Of a DNA stretch of 13,199 bases, positions 1 through 6,480 are shown one piece after another. This DNA comes from Planctomycetota bacterium (GTDB lineage: Bacteria; Planctomycetota; Planctomycetia; Pirellulales; Pirellulaceae). Below the pieces are notes generated by a model, which worked only from the letters and a program-made list of their open reading frames with translations, made no database searches and was not told the origin of the DNA. The stretch spans positions 1-13,199 of the forward strand of contig JAPLNJ010000278.1 of NCBI GenBank assembly GCA_026692885.1. Direction: 5' to 3'. Each line of letters opens with the position of its first letter. The stretch's first letter is position 1. The translations under genes and the position numbers were made by a program.

Positions 1-1
1 G

Positions 2-517
2 AAGCCCGACGTGATTGAGGAGCGGGTGCGGCCAGGACCCGGGATGAAGTGGTGGGACAGAGTCTTCTTCGCCGTATACCTCCCCAGCTTCCTGGCCATT
101 CTCGTGTTGGCGGCCTTGGACGCGGGTCGCTTCCACTGGACTGGCCTGTTGCCGGTGCCCGTATACGTTGCAGCCTACATGGTCCTGGTCGTGGCCTACG
201 GGCTTGTCCTGTGGGCGATGTGGACGAACCGCTTCTTCTCCAGCGTCGTCCGCATCCAGACGGACCGGGGCCACCATGTGGTCCACGACGGTCCTTACCG
301 CTTTGTGCGGCACCCAGGTTACGTCGGGGCCGTTCTCCTGGGGCTGGCCAGCGCTGTGGCCCTCGGCTCGCTGTGGTCCTTGATCCCGGCGGGGCTGATG
401 GCGATGGCGGTTACCGTTCGCACGGCACTGGAAGACGCCACCCTCAAACGTCAGTTGCCAGGATACGCCGAGTACGCCTCCAGGGTCCGATATCGCCTGC
501 TGCCCGGCGTATGGTGA
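2..517 (+). CDS. Isoprenylcysteine carboxyl methyltransferase (ICMT)-like membrane protein, 5' end outside window
   Basis: The frame is open to the left edge, so the N-terminus is missing. The first visible residues (..PDVIEERVRPGPGMKWWDR) match the PE-[LV]-I-x-ER-x-RPG-x-G-x-K-x-WD stretch that lies inside ICMT/PEMT-type integral membrane methyltransferases, not at their start; the GTG at 11 is therefore probably internal. Four or so hydrophobic segments follow (around VFFAVYLPSFLAILVLAAL, VYVAAYMVLVVAYGLVLWAM, YVGAVLLGLASAVALGSL, SLIPAGLMAMAV). The family signature G-P-Y-x-x-x-R-H-P-x-Y-x-G is complete, and a conserved Glu/Leu/Pro/Gly-Y-x-x-Y region (residues ALEDATLKRQLPGYAEYASRVRYRLLPGVW) closes the protein. 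The family uses S-adenosylmethionine to methylate at the cytoplasmic membrane face; the substrate here is unknown. Its stop overlaps the next fragment by 7 bases. Confidence 0.8.
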   Translation, partial: KPDVIEERVRPGPGMKWWDRVFFAVYLPSFLAILVLAALDAGRFHWTGLLPVPVYVAAYMVLVVAYGLVLWAMWTNRFFSSVVRIQTDRGHHVVHDGPYRFVRHPGYVGAVLLGLASAVALGSLWSLIPAGLMAMAVTVRTALEDATLKRQLPGYAEYASRVRYRLLPGVW

Positions 518-984
518 TCCGCACGGCGGGCAGCCACCTGTTGACCACCCACCTCCACGACAACTTGGGCGGCGGGGACTCGCGGCTGCCGATCCCCAAG
601 ACCGATCTGCATCTGGCCGTGGGCCTGGGCACGATCCATTGGCCCGCGACGGTCCGCGCCCTGGACGAAATCGAGTACAAGGGGCCCGCCGTGATCGAGG
701 GAACCCGCATCGGCCCCAAGGACACTGGGGAGCAGGACTGGCAACGGAGCGTCTCCGATGTGCATCGCCAACTGGCGGGCGATCGAGGCGTTGGCCAGAA
801 ATATCTGATAGGCGGCCCACCAGCATGCCCAGACCAGACCGAACAGGTCGGCGGGGGCTGCATTTGCCGCGCGGCCCGGCGGTGCGGCCGACGTTCGCTT
901 CTGGCTTGTTCCCTGACGTTTGGCGTCCAGCAGCCTGCCGAGGAGGCCCAGGAACGCCACTGCGTCGATCGTGAGAGGCTGTAG
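511..984 (+). pseudogene. C-terminal remnant of a sugar phosphate isomerase/epimerase (xylose isomerase-like TIM barrel)
   Basis: About 80 residues from 511 read like the last third of the AP_endonuc_2-type sugar isomerase/epimerase family: TTHLHDN..G.DSRLPIP, then GTIHWPATVRALDEIEYKGP and AVIEGTRIG. The metal-binding THLHDN and the IxWxxxxxALxxIxYxGPxVxE pattern are both typical. Family members are usually 260-300 residues, so the N-terminal two thirds of the barrel is absent. After about position 780 the open frame runs on to 984 with low-complexity Arg/Ala/Cys-rich sequence that does not look like protein. The ATG at 511 overlaps the methyltransferase stop, which probably reflects a deletion that joined the two pieces. 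A short expressed protein is possible but would lack the barrel. Confidence 0.6.
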
Positions 985-1178
985 GGCTGGAAGCCAGGTG
1001 GCCTGTCAACGAGTTTCTGCGGGGCTTTGGCGGCCATCCTGCCGGTCAATCGCCGCAGAGCCCGGATTGTGCATGGGCCGGTCTGAGTCGAGACGCCATC
1101 AGAACAGCCGCACCAACGCCAACCAACACCGCCCCAATAACTGTTACCTATTTGTTACCTTTCCGTCATAGCCTAAAC
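790..1178. other. No supported gene between the isomerase remnant and the tRNA terminator
   Basis: The frames crossing this stretch on both strands are Arg/Ala/Pro-rich and match nothing I recognise. A short direct repeat, TGTTACCTA followed by TGTTACCTT, sits at about 1140-1160. I see no integrase and no second copy of the tRNA 3' end, so there is no support for an attachment site. Confidence 0.5.
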
Positions 1179-1180
1179 AA

Positions 1181-1213
1181 AAAGGACTCACGGTTATTTT
1201 CCGTAAGTCCTTT
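1181..1213 (-). terminator. Intrinsic terminator of the tRNA-Leu gene
   Basis: The 13-nt arms at 1181-1193 and 1201-1213 pair with one mismatch around a 7-nt loop (1194-1200). Read on the minus strand, the stem is followed by a T run (CCTTTTTG), just downstream of the tRNA 3' end. The plus-strand reading also has TTT after the stem but a poorer tract. Confidence 0.75.
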
Positions 1214-1226
1214 CATTTCAAGCAAG

Positions 1227-1308
<82 letters not shown>

Positions 1309-1541
1309 TCACGTTGTATTCGCGTTGATTTCACATTGCAAGTATCACCGTCCCACCGGGAACCGACATTGTGCTGTTTCTGCAACACGATGGCAAGCCG
1401 CCACAATCGCAGTCTGGCACGGATGCAACCGGAACCGGCATTGAGACCCTAAGTTTGGCCTGCCTGCGGAATCGCAACATCAATACCCGCGGCAACGGTA
1501 GCGCCACTTGTACCCGAGCACGCAGCAAACCGCGATCAGCC
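1309..1541. other. No supported gene upstream of the tRNA
   Basis: Only short, compositionally unremarkable frames cross this stretch. It separates the tRNA from the truncated PIN toxin. I see no convincing promoter for the tRNA. Confidence 0.4.
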
Positions 1542-1703
1542 TCATGTTCGGGAAGTAGTTAGGCGAGCGGCAGGAAATAATTTACCCGCAGGTCGGCCTT
1601 CCCGGGCCAATCGGGACGGTTTGGGAAGACCATCCACCATTGAGTTGGGTATCCGCTGGAGCAGGGCATCCAAAATCACATTGGTGTCCAAAAGCACACG
1701 CAT
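1542..1703 (-). pseudogene. Truncated VapC-like PIN-domain toxin
   Basis: The first 20 residues, MRVLLDTNVILDALLQRIPN, are the classic PIN N-terminus with the first metal-binding Asp in LLDTNVILD. VapC toxins are about 130 residues and carry three or four acidic catalytic residues; this frame stops after 53 and the later acidic residues are missing, so it should be inactive. The ATG shares one base with the antitoxin stop (TGATG), the usual translationally coupled vapBC layout. Just after the PIN start, near 1640, a different minus-strand frame becomes protein-like (WWMVFPNRPDWPGKADLRV, ending NYFLPLA then TAA at about 1560), which suggests a deletion joining vapC to the 3' end of another gene. 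Confidence 0.7.
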
Positions 1704-1981
1704 CAGCCGTACTTTTCCATCCGCTCTTCCAGAAGAATCCGCTCAACCTCGGCGTCGTCAGGCGGATCATCAGTCTTGACGAAGCCGATCATGGTCTCGA
1801 GCGATTGCCGTCGTTCCCGCGAGGGCGGTGCCGTTTCCACGACCGTGTTCTCGACGGATTGCAGGATGCGCGTGGCCAGCATGACCCGCGACTTGACGGG
1901 CCACGTCCGCACTTCACGCCAGACCTCACTCAGTCGCTCCGGCTCTTGCAGGATCATCGTTCGAACTTCCCCGTCTGCCAC
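1703..1981 (-). CDS. VapB-like antitoxin partner of the truncated PIN toxin
   Basis: This is a 92-residue protein if started at the GTG at 1981, or 84 from the ATG at 1957. The body is a helical region (PERLSEVWREVRTWPVKSRVMLATRILQSV) followed by a C-terminal tail, ETMIGFVKTDDPPDDAEVER and then ILLEERMEKYG. That ending, x-x-G-x-x-x-T-x-x-PPxD-x-x-V-x-x-x-x-x-E-x-R-x-x-KYG, is characteristic of a small antitoxin family found directly upstream of PIN toxins in cyanobacteria and planctomycetes. Antitoxins of this type bind and neutralise VapC and usually repress their own operon. The possible -10 element lies only about 20 nt upstream of the GTG, which favours the ATG start. With a dead toxin, the gene may be a relic or may still act on related toxins. 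Confidence 0.75.
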   Translation of the reverse strand: MADGEVRTMILQEPERLSEVWREVRTWPVKSRVMLATRILQSVENTVVETAPPSRERRQSLETMIGFVKTDDPPDDAEVERILLEERMEKYG

Positions 1982-2000
1982 CGTTCACGCTTTCGACAGT

Positions 2001-2027
2001 ATTGTACCCGCCAACTCGATTCGGCAA
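2001..2027 (-). promoter_or_regulatory. Possible promoter of the vapB-vapC locus
   Basis: On the minus strand TACAAT (2001-2006) is a good -10 match. TTGCCG (2022-2027) is a weak -35, with a short 15-nt spacer. Position relative to the antitoxin fits, but the match is modest. Confidence 0.3.
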
Positions 2028-2191
2028 TATCCGAGATTGCATGGCGCAGGAGGGCGAGAAGCACAGAGGACTTGGCGTAGAGCTGCCTGATGGGTTAGAC
2101 TCTTCCCCGTGGCGAAGAATCGAGAATACCTTACCCCAGACCCTCTCCCCGAAAGCAGGACGAGAGGATTCTTCACGGGAGTACCTGCCTT

Positions 2192-2806
2192 ATGTTAGGT
2201 GTCACCTTACCGGCCGACCAATATTTGGGGCGGCTGCAGACAGAACTCGGACGAATCGATCTGGCCGATCTGCGGCTCTGGGCGAATCTGATCTTCGAAG
2301 CCTGGGAAAAGGACCGCTTCGTGTTCCTCTTCGGCAATGGAGGCTCCGGCCTGACGGCTTCCCATATTTGCGAGGACTTGGGTAAGGGAACCATTCGGGA
2401 CCAGGACCTGCGGGACGAATCCAAGCGGCGGCTGCGGGTCCTGAGCCTGACTGATAATCTCGGCTGGATCATGGCGATCGGCAACGACTTGGCCTACGAC
2501 CAAATCTTCGTCCAGCAACTGATGAACTACGGCAGAGCCGGCGACTTGGCGATCGGCATCAGCGGGTCCGGCAACAGCCCGAACGTGCTGAATGCGATGG
2601 ACTGGGCCAATCGTCATGGTTTGGTTACCTTTGGACTGACCGGCTACGACGGGGGCCAGCTCAAACAGATGCAGCAGCACGGCCTGCATGTCGACCTGAC
2701 CGACATGGGCATGGTGGAGAGCATCCATATCTGCCTGTTCCACTGGGTTCTGAACGATGTGCACGCCCGCATAAATCAGGTCGGCCGTTATGCAGCCGCG
2801 TCTTAA
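2192..2806 (+). CDS. gmhA: SIS-domain sugar isomerase, GmhA-like (sedoheptulose 7-phosphate isomerase family)
   Basis: This 204-residue protein is close to the usual GmhA length (about 190). It has the single SIS fold with both phosphosugar-binding motifs, FLFGNGGSGLTASHI (GNGGS) and IGISGSGNSPNVLNAM (SGSGNSPNV). Near the C-terminus, VESIHICLFHWVLNDV corresponds to the E-x-x-H...H helix of GmhA. GmhA converts sedoheptulose 7-phosphate to D-glycero-manno-heptose 7-phosphate, the first step of ADP-heptose synthesis for outer-membrane polysaccharide; it acts in the cytoplasm. The ATG at 2192 has a GGGAG about 12 nt upstream. Its stop, TAATG, touches the next ATG, and a kinase gene follows, so the two are probably co-transcribed. 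A different phosphosugar substrate within the SIS family remains possible. Confidence 0.8.
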   Translation: MLGVTLPADQYLGRLQTELGRIDLADLRLWANLIFEAWEKDRFVFLFGNGGSGLTASHICEDLGKGTIRDQDLRDESKRRLRVLSLTDNLGWIMAIGNDLAYDQIFVQQLMNYGRAGDLAIGISGSGNSPNVLNAMDWANRHGLVTFGLTGYDGGQLKQMQQHGLHVDLTDMGMVESIHICLFHWVLNDVHARINQVGRYAAAS

Positions 2807-2889
2807 TGAGTCCTGTGCACCAAACGGGCTTCAGTGCAGGTTGCGAATTAACGATTTGTGAATCAGCCCTTGGCGAGAAACCTCTAGCC

Positions 2890-3951
2890 ATGTACCTCGG
2901 CATTGAAATCGGTGGAACCAAGCTGCAGTTCGGCGTCGCCACCGGAGACGGCTTGGATTGGGCGGCATTCGAACGCTGCGACGTCGACCCGCGGCGCGGG
3001 GCGGCGGGAATCCTGGAGCAAATCGAGCGGGTCGGCACGGAACTGCTGCAGCGGTTCGAGATCTCGCGGATCGGAGTGGGTTTCGGCGGGCCGGTCGACT
3101 CGACGACCGGCCGCGTGACCAAGAGCCACCAAATCGACGGTTGGGATGGGGTTCCGTTGGGCGATTGGTGCGCCGAACGACTGGGACGGCCGGCGCGGAT
3201 CGGCAACGACTGCGATGTGGCTGCGTTGGCCGAAGCCAGCTACGGGGCTGGGCGAGGCAAGTCGACCGTCTTCTACGTGACCGTCGGCACGGGTGTCGGA
3301 GGCGGCTTGGTGACCGGCGGCCGCATGTTTGGAGCCGGACGTCCGGCGGTGGCGGAAATTGGACACCTGCGACCGGGACTGGCGGCGGATCAGCCCTCGC
3401 TGACCGTCGAGTCAATCGCGAGTGGTCGCGGAATCGAGGCGGCGGCGCGGGCGGCCTTGGGCGGCACACCGGCGGCGGGCTGGGAGGCGGCCTGGCGTGG
3501 GATCGCCGCGGGGCGGTTGGAACAGGGCGTAGGGATGCCGCAAGGACACGCGTCCGAATCGCGTTACGCGCTGTGTCCGCCCTCGGCAGAGGCGCAGGAG
3601 TTCACCAGCGACTTGCTGCGGCGGGCGGGGGGCGAGCGGGAGCGGATCACGGCCCGACTGGTGGCCGAAGCAGCGGCGGCGGGCAATCACTTGGCCGGGG
3701 AGATTTTGCACGGCGCCTGCCGTACACTGGGCTGGGCGATTGCGCAAGTGATCACGTTGTTGGCGCCGGACGTGGTGGTCGTCGGAGGCGGTATTGCTTT
3801 GATGGGCGAAGAACTATTCTTTCGTCCGCTCCGCCGCGAGGTCCAACGATACGCGTTTCCGCCGCTGGCCAACTCCTATGAGATCGTGCCCGCAGCGCTG
3901 GGCGAGTCGGTGGTGGTCCACGGAGCAGTGGCGCTGGCGGCGGCGGATTGA
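2890..3951 (+). CDS. ROK-family sugar kinase (glucokinase-like)
   Basis: I place the start at the ATG at 2890 because MYLGIEIGGTKLQFGVA is the usual extreme N-terminus of ROK kinases (the phosphate-1 motif). An upstream in-frame ATG at 2806, overlapping the gmhA stop, would add 28 unrelated residues. The 353-residue protein shows GVGFGGPVD (61-69), the catalytic Asp in GND (105-107), TVGTGVGGGLV (phosphate-2), EIGH (156-159) and a C-terminal adenosine motif VVVGGGIAL. The usual zinc-binding C-x-C-G-x-x-G-C-x-E stretch after EIGH is replaced by LRPGLAADQPSLTVESIASG, so there is no Cys cluster. ROK kinases phosphorylate glucose, N-acetylmannosamine or similar sugars with ATP; the substrate here cannot be named. 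It sits between gmhA and scpB in the same direction. Confidence 0.85.
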   Translation: MYLGIEIGGTKLQFGVATGDGLDWAAFERCDVDPRRGAAGILEQIERVGTELLQRFEISRIGVGFGGPVDSTTGRVTKSHQIDGWDGVPLGDWCAERLGRPARIGNDCDVAALAEASYGAGRGKSTVFYVTVGTGVGGGLVTGGRMFGAGRPAVAEIGHLRPGLAADQPSLTVESIASGRGIEAAARAALGGTPAAGWEAAWRGIAAGRLEQGVGMPQGHASESRYALCPPSAEAQEFTSDLLRRAGGERERITARLVAEAAAAGNHLAGEILHGACRTLGWAIAQVITLLAPDVVVVGGGIALMGEELFFRPLRREVQRYAFPPLANSYEIVPAALGESVVVHGAVALAAAD

Positions 3952-3975
3952 ACGCGGCAGAACAGGTAGCTCGAC

Positions 3976-4755
3976 ATGGTCAAGCGACGGAAACGCGAAG
4001 CGGAAGATCTGGGGCTGGACAGCTTTCGGCAGCCGCCGCCGGATGAGCCGGGGCTGTCGCTGGACGAACTCAGCCAAGCCTACGCCAATTTGCTGGAACA
4101 CGGCGAGGATCCCTACCTCGAAGCACCCGATCCCGAGCCGGCGCTGGGCGCGACCCAAGCCGACGTCGAGGAGGACGAGTCGGGGGAGGCCGAGCAGGAC
4201 CAACTGCCGGAGCCGAATCACGACGCCGTCTGCCCGATCACGCCTCGCAGCATCCTGGAAGCCATGCTGTTCATCGGGCACCCGAACAACGAACCGCTGA
4301 CCAGCGACAAGGTGGCCTCGCACATGCGCGGCGTCCGGACCCAGGAGGTCGACGGCTTGGTGGTCGAGTTGAATCGGGTGTACGAGGAAGAAGGCTGCCC
4401 GTACCAGATCGAGTCGGTCGGCCCGGGTTATCGTCTGATGCTTCGCGAAGAGCTGAACTCCCTGCGCGACAAATTCTTTGGACGCATTCGGGCGGCCAAG
4501 TTGTCGCAGGCGGCGATCGACATCCTGGCCGTCGTGGCGTACAAGCAACCCGTCACACGGGAAGACATCGACGCTCTGCGCGGGAGACCCAGCGGGGCTC
4601 TGCTGACGCAACTGGTACGCCGCGAGTTGCTGCGGATCGAACGGGCGCACGACAAACCTCGCGTGCCGCACTATTGCACGACGGACCGCTTTCTGCAATT
4701 GTTTGGACTGGAGAGCGTGCAGGACCTGCCGAAAAGCCCGGACGCACCTTTATGA
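3976..4755 (+). CDS. scpB: Segregation and condensation protein B
   Basis: The conserved ScpB body begins near residue 90: SILEAMLFIGHPNNEPLTSD (first winged helix), then ELNRVYEEEGCPYQIESVGPGYRLMLR, LSQAAIDILAVVAYKQPVTR (the highly conserved second winged helix), IDALRGRPSGALLTQLVRRELL and HYCTTDRFLQLFGLESVQDLP. ScpB dimers bind the kleisin ScpA in the SMC-ScpAB condensin that organises and segregates chromosomes. At 259 residues it is longer than the usual 180-200; the excess is an acidic, proline-rich N-terminal extension of about 85 residues after a basic MVKRRKR start. It begins 24 nt after the ROK stop, and yggS follows 28 nt after its own stop. ScpA is not in the window. Confidence 0.93.
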   Translation: MVKRRKREAEDLGLDSFRQPPPDEPGLSLDELSQAYANLLEHGEDPYLEAPDPEPALGATQADVEEDESGEAEQDQLPEPNHDAVCPITPRSILEAMLFIGHPNNEPLTSDKVASHMRGVRTQEVDGLVVELNRVYEEEGCPYQIESVGPGYRLMLREELNSLRDKFFGRIRAAKLSQAAIDILAVVAYKQPVTREDIDALRGRPSGALLTQLVRRELLRIERAHDKPRVPHYCTTDRFLQLFGLESVQDLPKSPDAPL

Positions 4756-4783
4756 CGGGTCCACCAAAGATTATGAAACAGAC

Positions 4784-5485
4784 ATGACTGACCTGTTGCA
4801 ACGCATTGCCGACAATGTGGCCGCGATCCGCCAACGCATCACGGACGCCGCCCAGCGCAGTGGCCGCCCCGCCGGCGACGTAAGGTTGGTCGCCGTCACG
4901 AAGTACGTCGGCGCGGCGGAAGTCGAGGCGTTGCTCGCGGCCGGTTGCAGCGACTTCGGCGAAAGTCGGCCGCAGGAACTCTGGGAGAAGGCCGCCCGCT
5001 TTAGCGGTCGACCGCTCCGCTGGCACATGATCGGTCATCTGCAGCGGAATAAAGCCAAGCGGACGCTGCCGCACGTGACGCTGCTGCATGCCGGCGACAG
5101 TCAGCGGCTGCTGGAGGCGGTCGATCAGCAATCGCAGGAGGCCGACCGACCCAGCGACGTGCTGTTGGAAGTGAACATCAGCGGTGACGCGGCCAAGCAC
5201 GGTTTTGCCCCGCACGAATTGGAGCCGTCGCTGCCGCAGTTGGCTCTGCTGCGGCGGGTGCGGATCCGCGGCTTGATGGCCATGTCGGGGCTGGAGGGCA
5301 CGGCCGACGAGGCCCGCGCGGATTTCGCCCGCCTGCGTCAGCTGCGGGACCGTTTGCTCAGGGTCTGCCCGCCGGAAATCTCCTTGCAGGAGTTGTCCAT
5401 GGGCATGAGCGGAGATTTCGAGGCGGCGATTGCAGAAGGTGCCACGCTGGTCAGGATCGGCTCAGCCCTGTTCGAGGCGCCGTAG
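4784..5485 (+). CDS. yggS: YggS/PROSC-family pyridoxal phosphate homeostasis protein
   Basis: This is a 233-residue single TIM-barrel PLP protein of the usual length. The start at the ATG at 4784 gives the normal N-terminus MTDLLQRIADNVAAIRQRI; a longer frame reaches into scpB but adds nonsense. Family landmarks are LVAVTKYVGAAEV with the PLP Lys at residue 40, DFGESRPQELWEK, WHMIGHLQRNKAK, LLEVNISGDAAKHGF, RIRGLMAMSG, and ELSMGMSGDFEAAIAEGATLVRIGSALF, which carries the phosphate-binding SMGMS and the R-x-G-x-x-[IL]F end. The protein binds PLP and buffers free PLP and amino-acid/keto-acid pools; no enzymatic activity is established for the family. It is the last gene of the gmhA-ROK-scpB-yggS run. 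Confidence 0.95.
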   Translation: MTDLLQRIADNVAAIRQRITDAAQRSGRPAGDVRLVAVTKYVGAAEVEALLAAGCSDFGESRPQELWEKAARFSGRPLRWHMIGHLQRNKAKRTLPHVTLLHAGDSQRLLEAVDQQSQEADRPSDVLLEVNISGDAAKHGFAPHELEPSLPQLALLRRVRIRGLMAMSGLEGTADEARADFARLRQLRDRLLRVCPPEISLQELSMGMSGDFEAAIAEGATLVRIGSALFEAP

Positions 5486-5525
5486 AGCTTGAGGCTGTGC
5501 AATCCTCGCACGGTGCGGGCCTGTT

Positions 5526-5584
5526 GTAGGTCAGGCTTTCCAGCCTGACGCTCGGTTCGCGGCAGGCTGGAAAGCCTGACCTAC
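5526..5584. repeat. Perfect 22-bp inverted repeat with nested hairpins
   Basis: The arms at 5526-5547 and 5563-5584 are exact reverse complements around a 15-nt spacer. Each arm also contains the smaller palindrome CAGGCT-TTCC-AGCCTG, so the DNA could fold as one long hairpin or two small ones. It lies 40 nt after yggS and may end its transcript, though no T tract follows. I recall similar CAGGCTTTCCAGCCTG repeats from Pirellula-like genomes (not checked here), consistent with a REP/REPIN-type dispersed element. Confidence 0.85.
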
Positions 5585-5967
5585 TTGGCTGCGACCGAGG
5601 CCCCGTTAAGACGCCTGGTCTTGTTTCACGCACGGATGTCAGAGCCAGAGCACGGATGAAGACCAACGGAGAAAGAAATTCGTGCTCTTCGCCTTCAAAG
5701 AAACACGGCTCGTAAGTACTGGACGGCAAGCCGCTTGCGAACCGTCCTCTTCTTGTCCTACCTCAATTGTCCCTTGTTTGTCACTCGACACGAACCACCC
5801 ATCGGATGGTGTCGTAAGAGGACGGGTCTGCAAACGGCGTTTCTCGGTTTCCCGGAAGGCGACGAATTCGTCGGTGGCCTGACACCCAGGGACCGGGCAT
5901 GCAAGCTATCGGACAAGGGGGCCTTGAACGTAATGTTGCGCACGGCGGTCGGTGCTGACAATGATTC
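5585..5967. other. Intergenic stretch without a supported gene
   Basis: Short frames on both strands are Ser/Arg-rich and match no family I recognise. The stretch separates the housekeeping run from the RHS cluster. Confidence 0.5.
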
Positions 5968-6045
5968 GGGTGGCTGGTGGCTGAGCCTAAGCGAAGCCCC
6001 AGTCCCCGGTTTCTGGGGCATCGCTGCACTCTGCCCCAGCCACCC
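5968..6045. repeat. Imperfect structured repeat of about 78 nt
   Basis: The outer arms GGGTGGCTGG (5968-5977) and CCAGCCACCC (6036-6045) are exact complements. An inner stem GCCCCAG (5996-6002) pairs with CTGGGGC (6013-6019). Between them the sides pair partly, so the whole can form one interrupted hairpin. It could be a dispersed repeat or a structured RNA; no T tract follows. Confidence 0.55.
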
Positions 6046-6219
6046 CGACCTCCGGCTGCTAACGGAACCGCCACAGCTGACCTGCCGAGCGCGACGACGA
6101 AAAGTCGCTAGGAGCATGAACTCGATAGCATAGGGATCTGAATAGCAAGGTCCCCGCCTAGCGCCTGACGGGTGCCGGGGAGGCAATTCGACGCGAGCGG
6201 CGCGCGTATCGCCGAAGGC

Positions 6220-6236
6220 TGCTCTTTGACAATTCG
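6220..6236 (+). promoter_or_regulatory. boxA-like 16-mer, copy E1 (leader of cassette C1)
   Basis: TGCTCTTTGACAATTCG matches the six-copy motif GTTCTTTGACAATTCG with one T-to-C change, which is also the base seen in the E. coli rrn boxA (TGCTCTTTAACAA). Upstream, GGCAATTCGACGCGAGCGGC is shared with copy E5. The RHS core-end block (CGCGAAGG) starts 238 nt downstream on the same strand. Confidence 0.6.
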
Positions 6237-6480
6237 CTACCAGGCGCGGGCCGTGGGCCAGCGGCACGTCGGCGCCCGGCGGGCTCGCCTCTGGTCCAAC
6301 GCGCCCCTGCCTTAACCGGAAGGTGAATCGGCGCCGTCTCGTCTGCATGGAAGAAGTGGTTTACCGTGTTCCGCGCCGCGAGTTCGCTGTACGCCCGTTC
6401 CCCGCAACTTTGCGTAAGTCCTTGCTGCCTTGAGGGAACCGAGGCTCCAAAGTCCCGCGGCGGCTATCGCGGGCGCGAAG
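6237..6480 (+). repeat. RHS-cassette leader repeat, copy 1
   Basis: This copy shares ordered blocks with copies on the other strand at 8197-8438, 9951-10196 and 11681-12016: GTTTACCG (6359-6366), GTACGCCCGTTCC, AAGTCCTTG, GAGGGAACCGAGGC, then GGCGCGAAGGTTCAATCG. Length differences between copies that are not multiples of three, and a TGA at 6431, argue against translation. It is a conserved non-coding or degenerate leader. Confidence 0.7.

Noticed and set aside
451..960. Minus-strand open frame of 169 residues opposite the isomerase remnant
   Set aside because: The plus-strand frame has clear TIM-barrel family motifs over the same bases; the minus frame has none.
2831..4698. Long open frames antisense or out of frame to the ROK and scpB genes (2831-3469 minus, 2958-3881 plus, 3814-4698 minus)
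   Set aside because: They are Arg/Pro/Gly-rich shadows of GC-rich coding sequence whose true frames have clear family motifs.
4553..5215. Minus-strand 220-residue frame opposite scpB and yggS
   Set aside because: Both plus-strand genes are unmistakable and this frame has no family motif.
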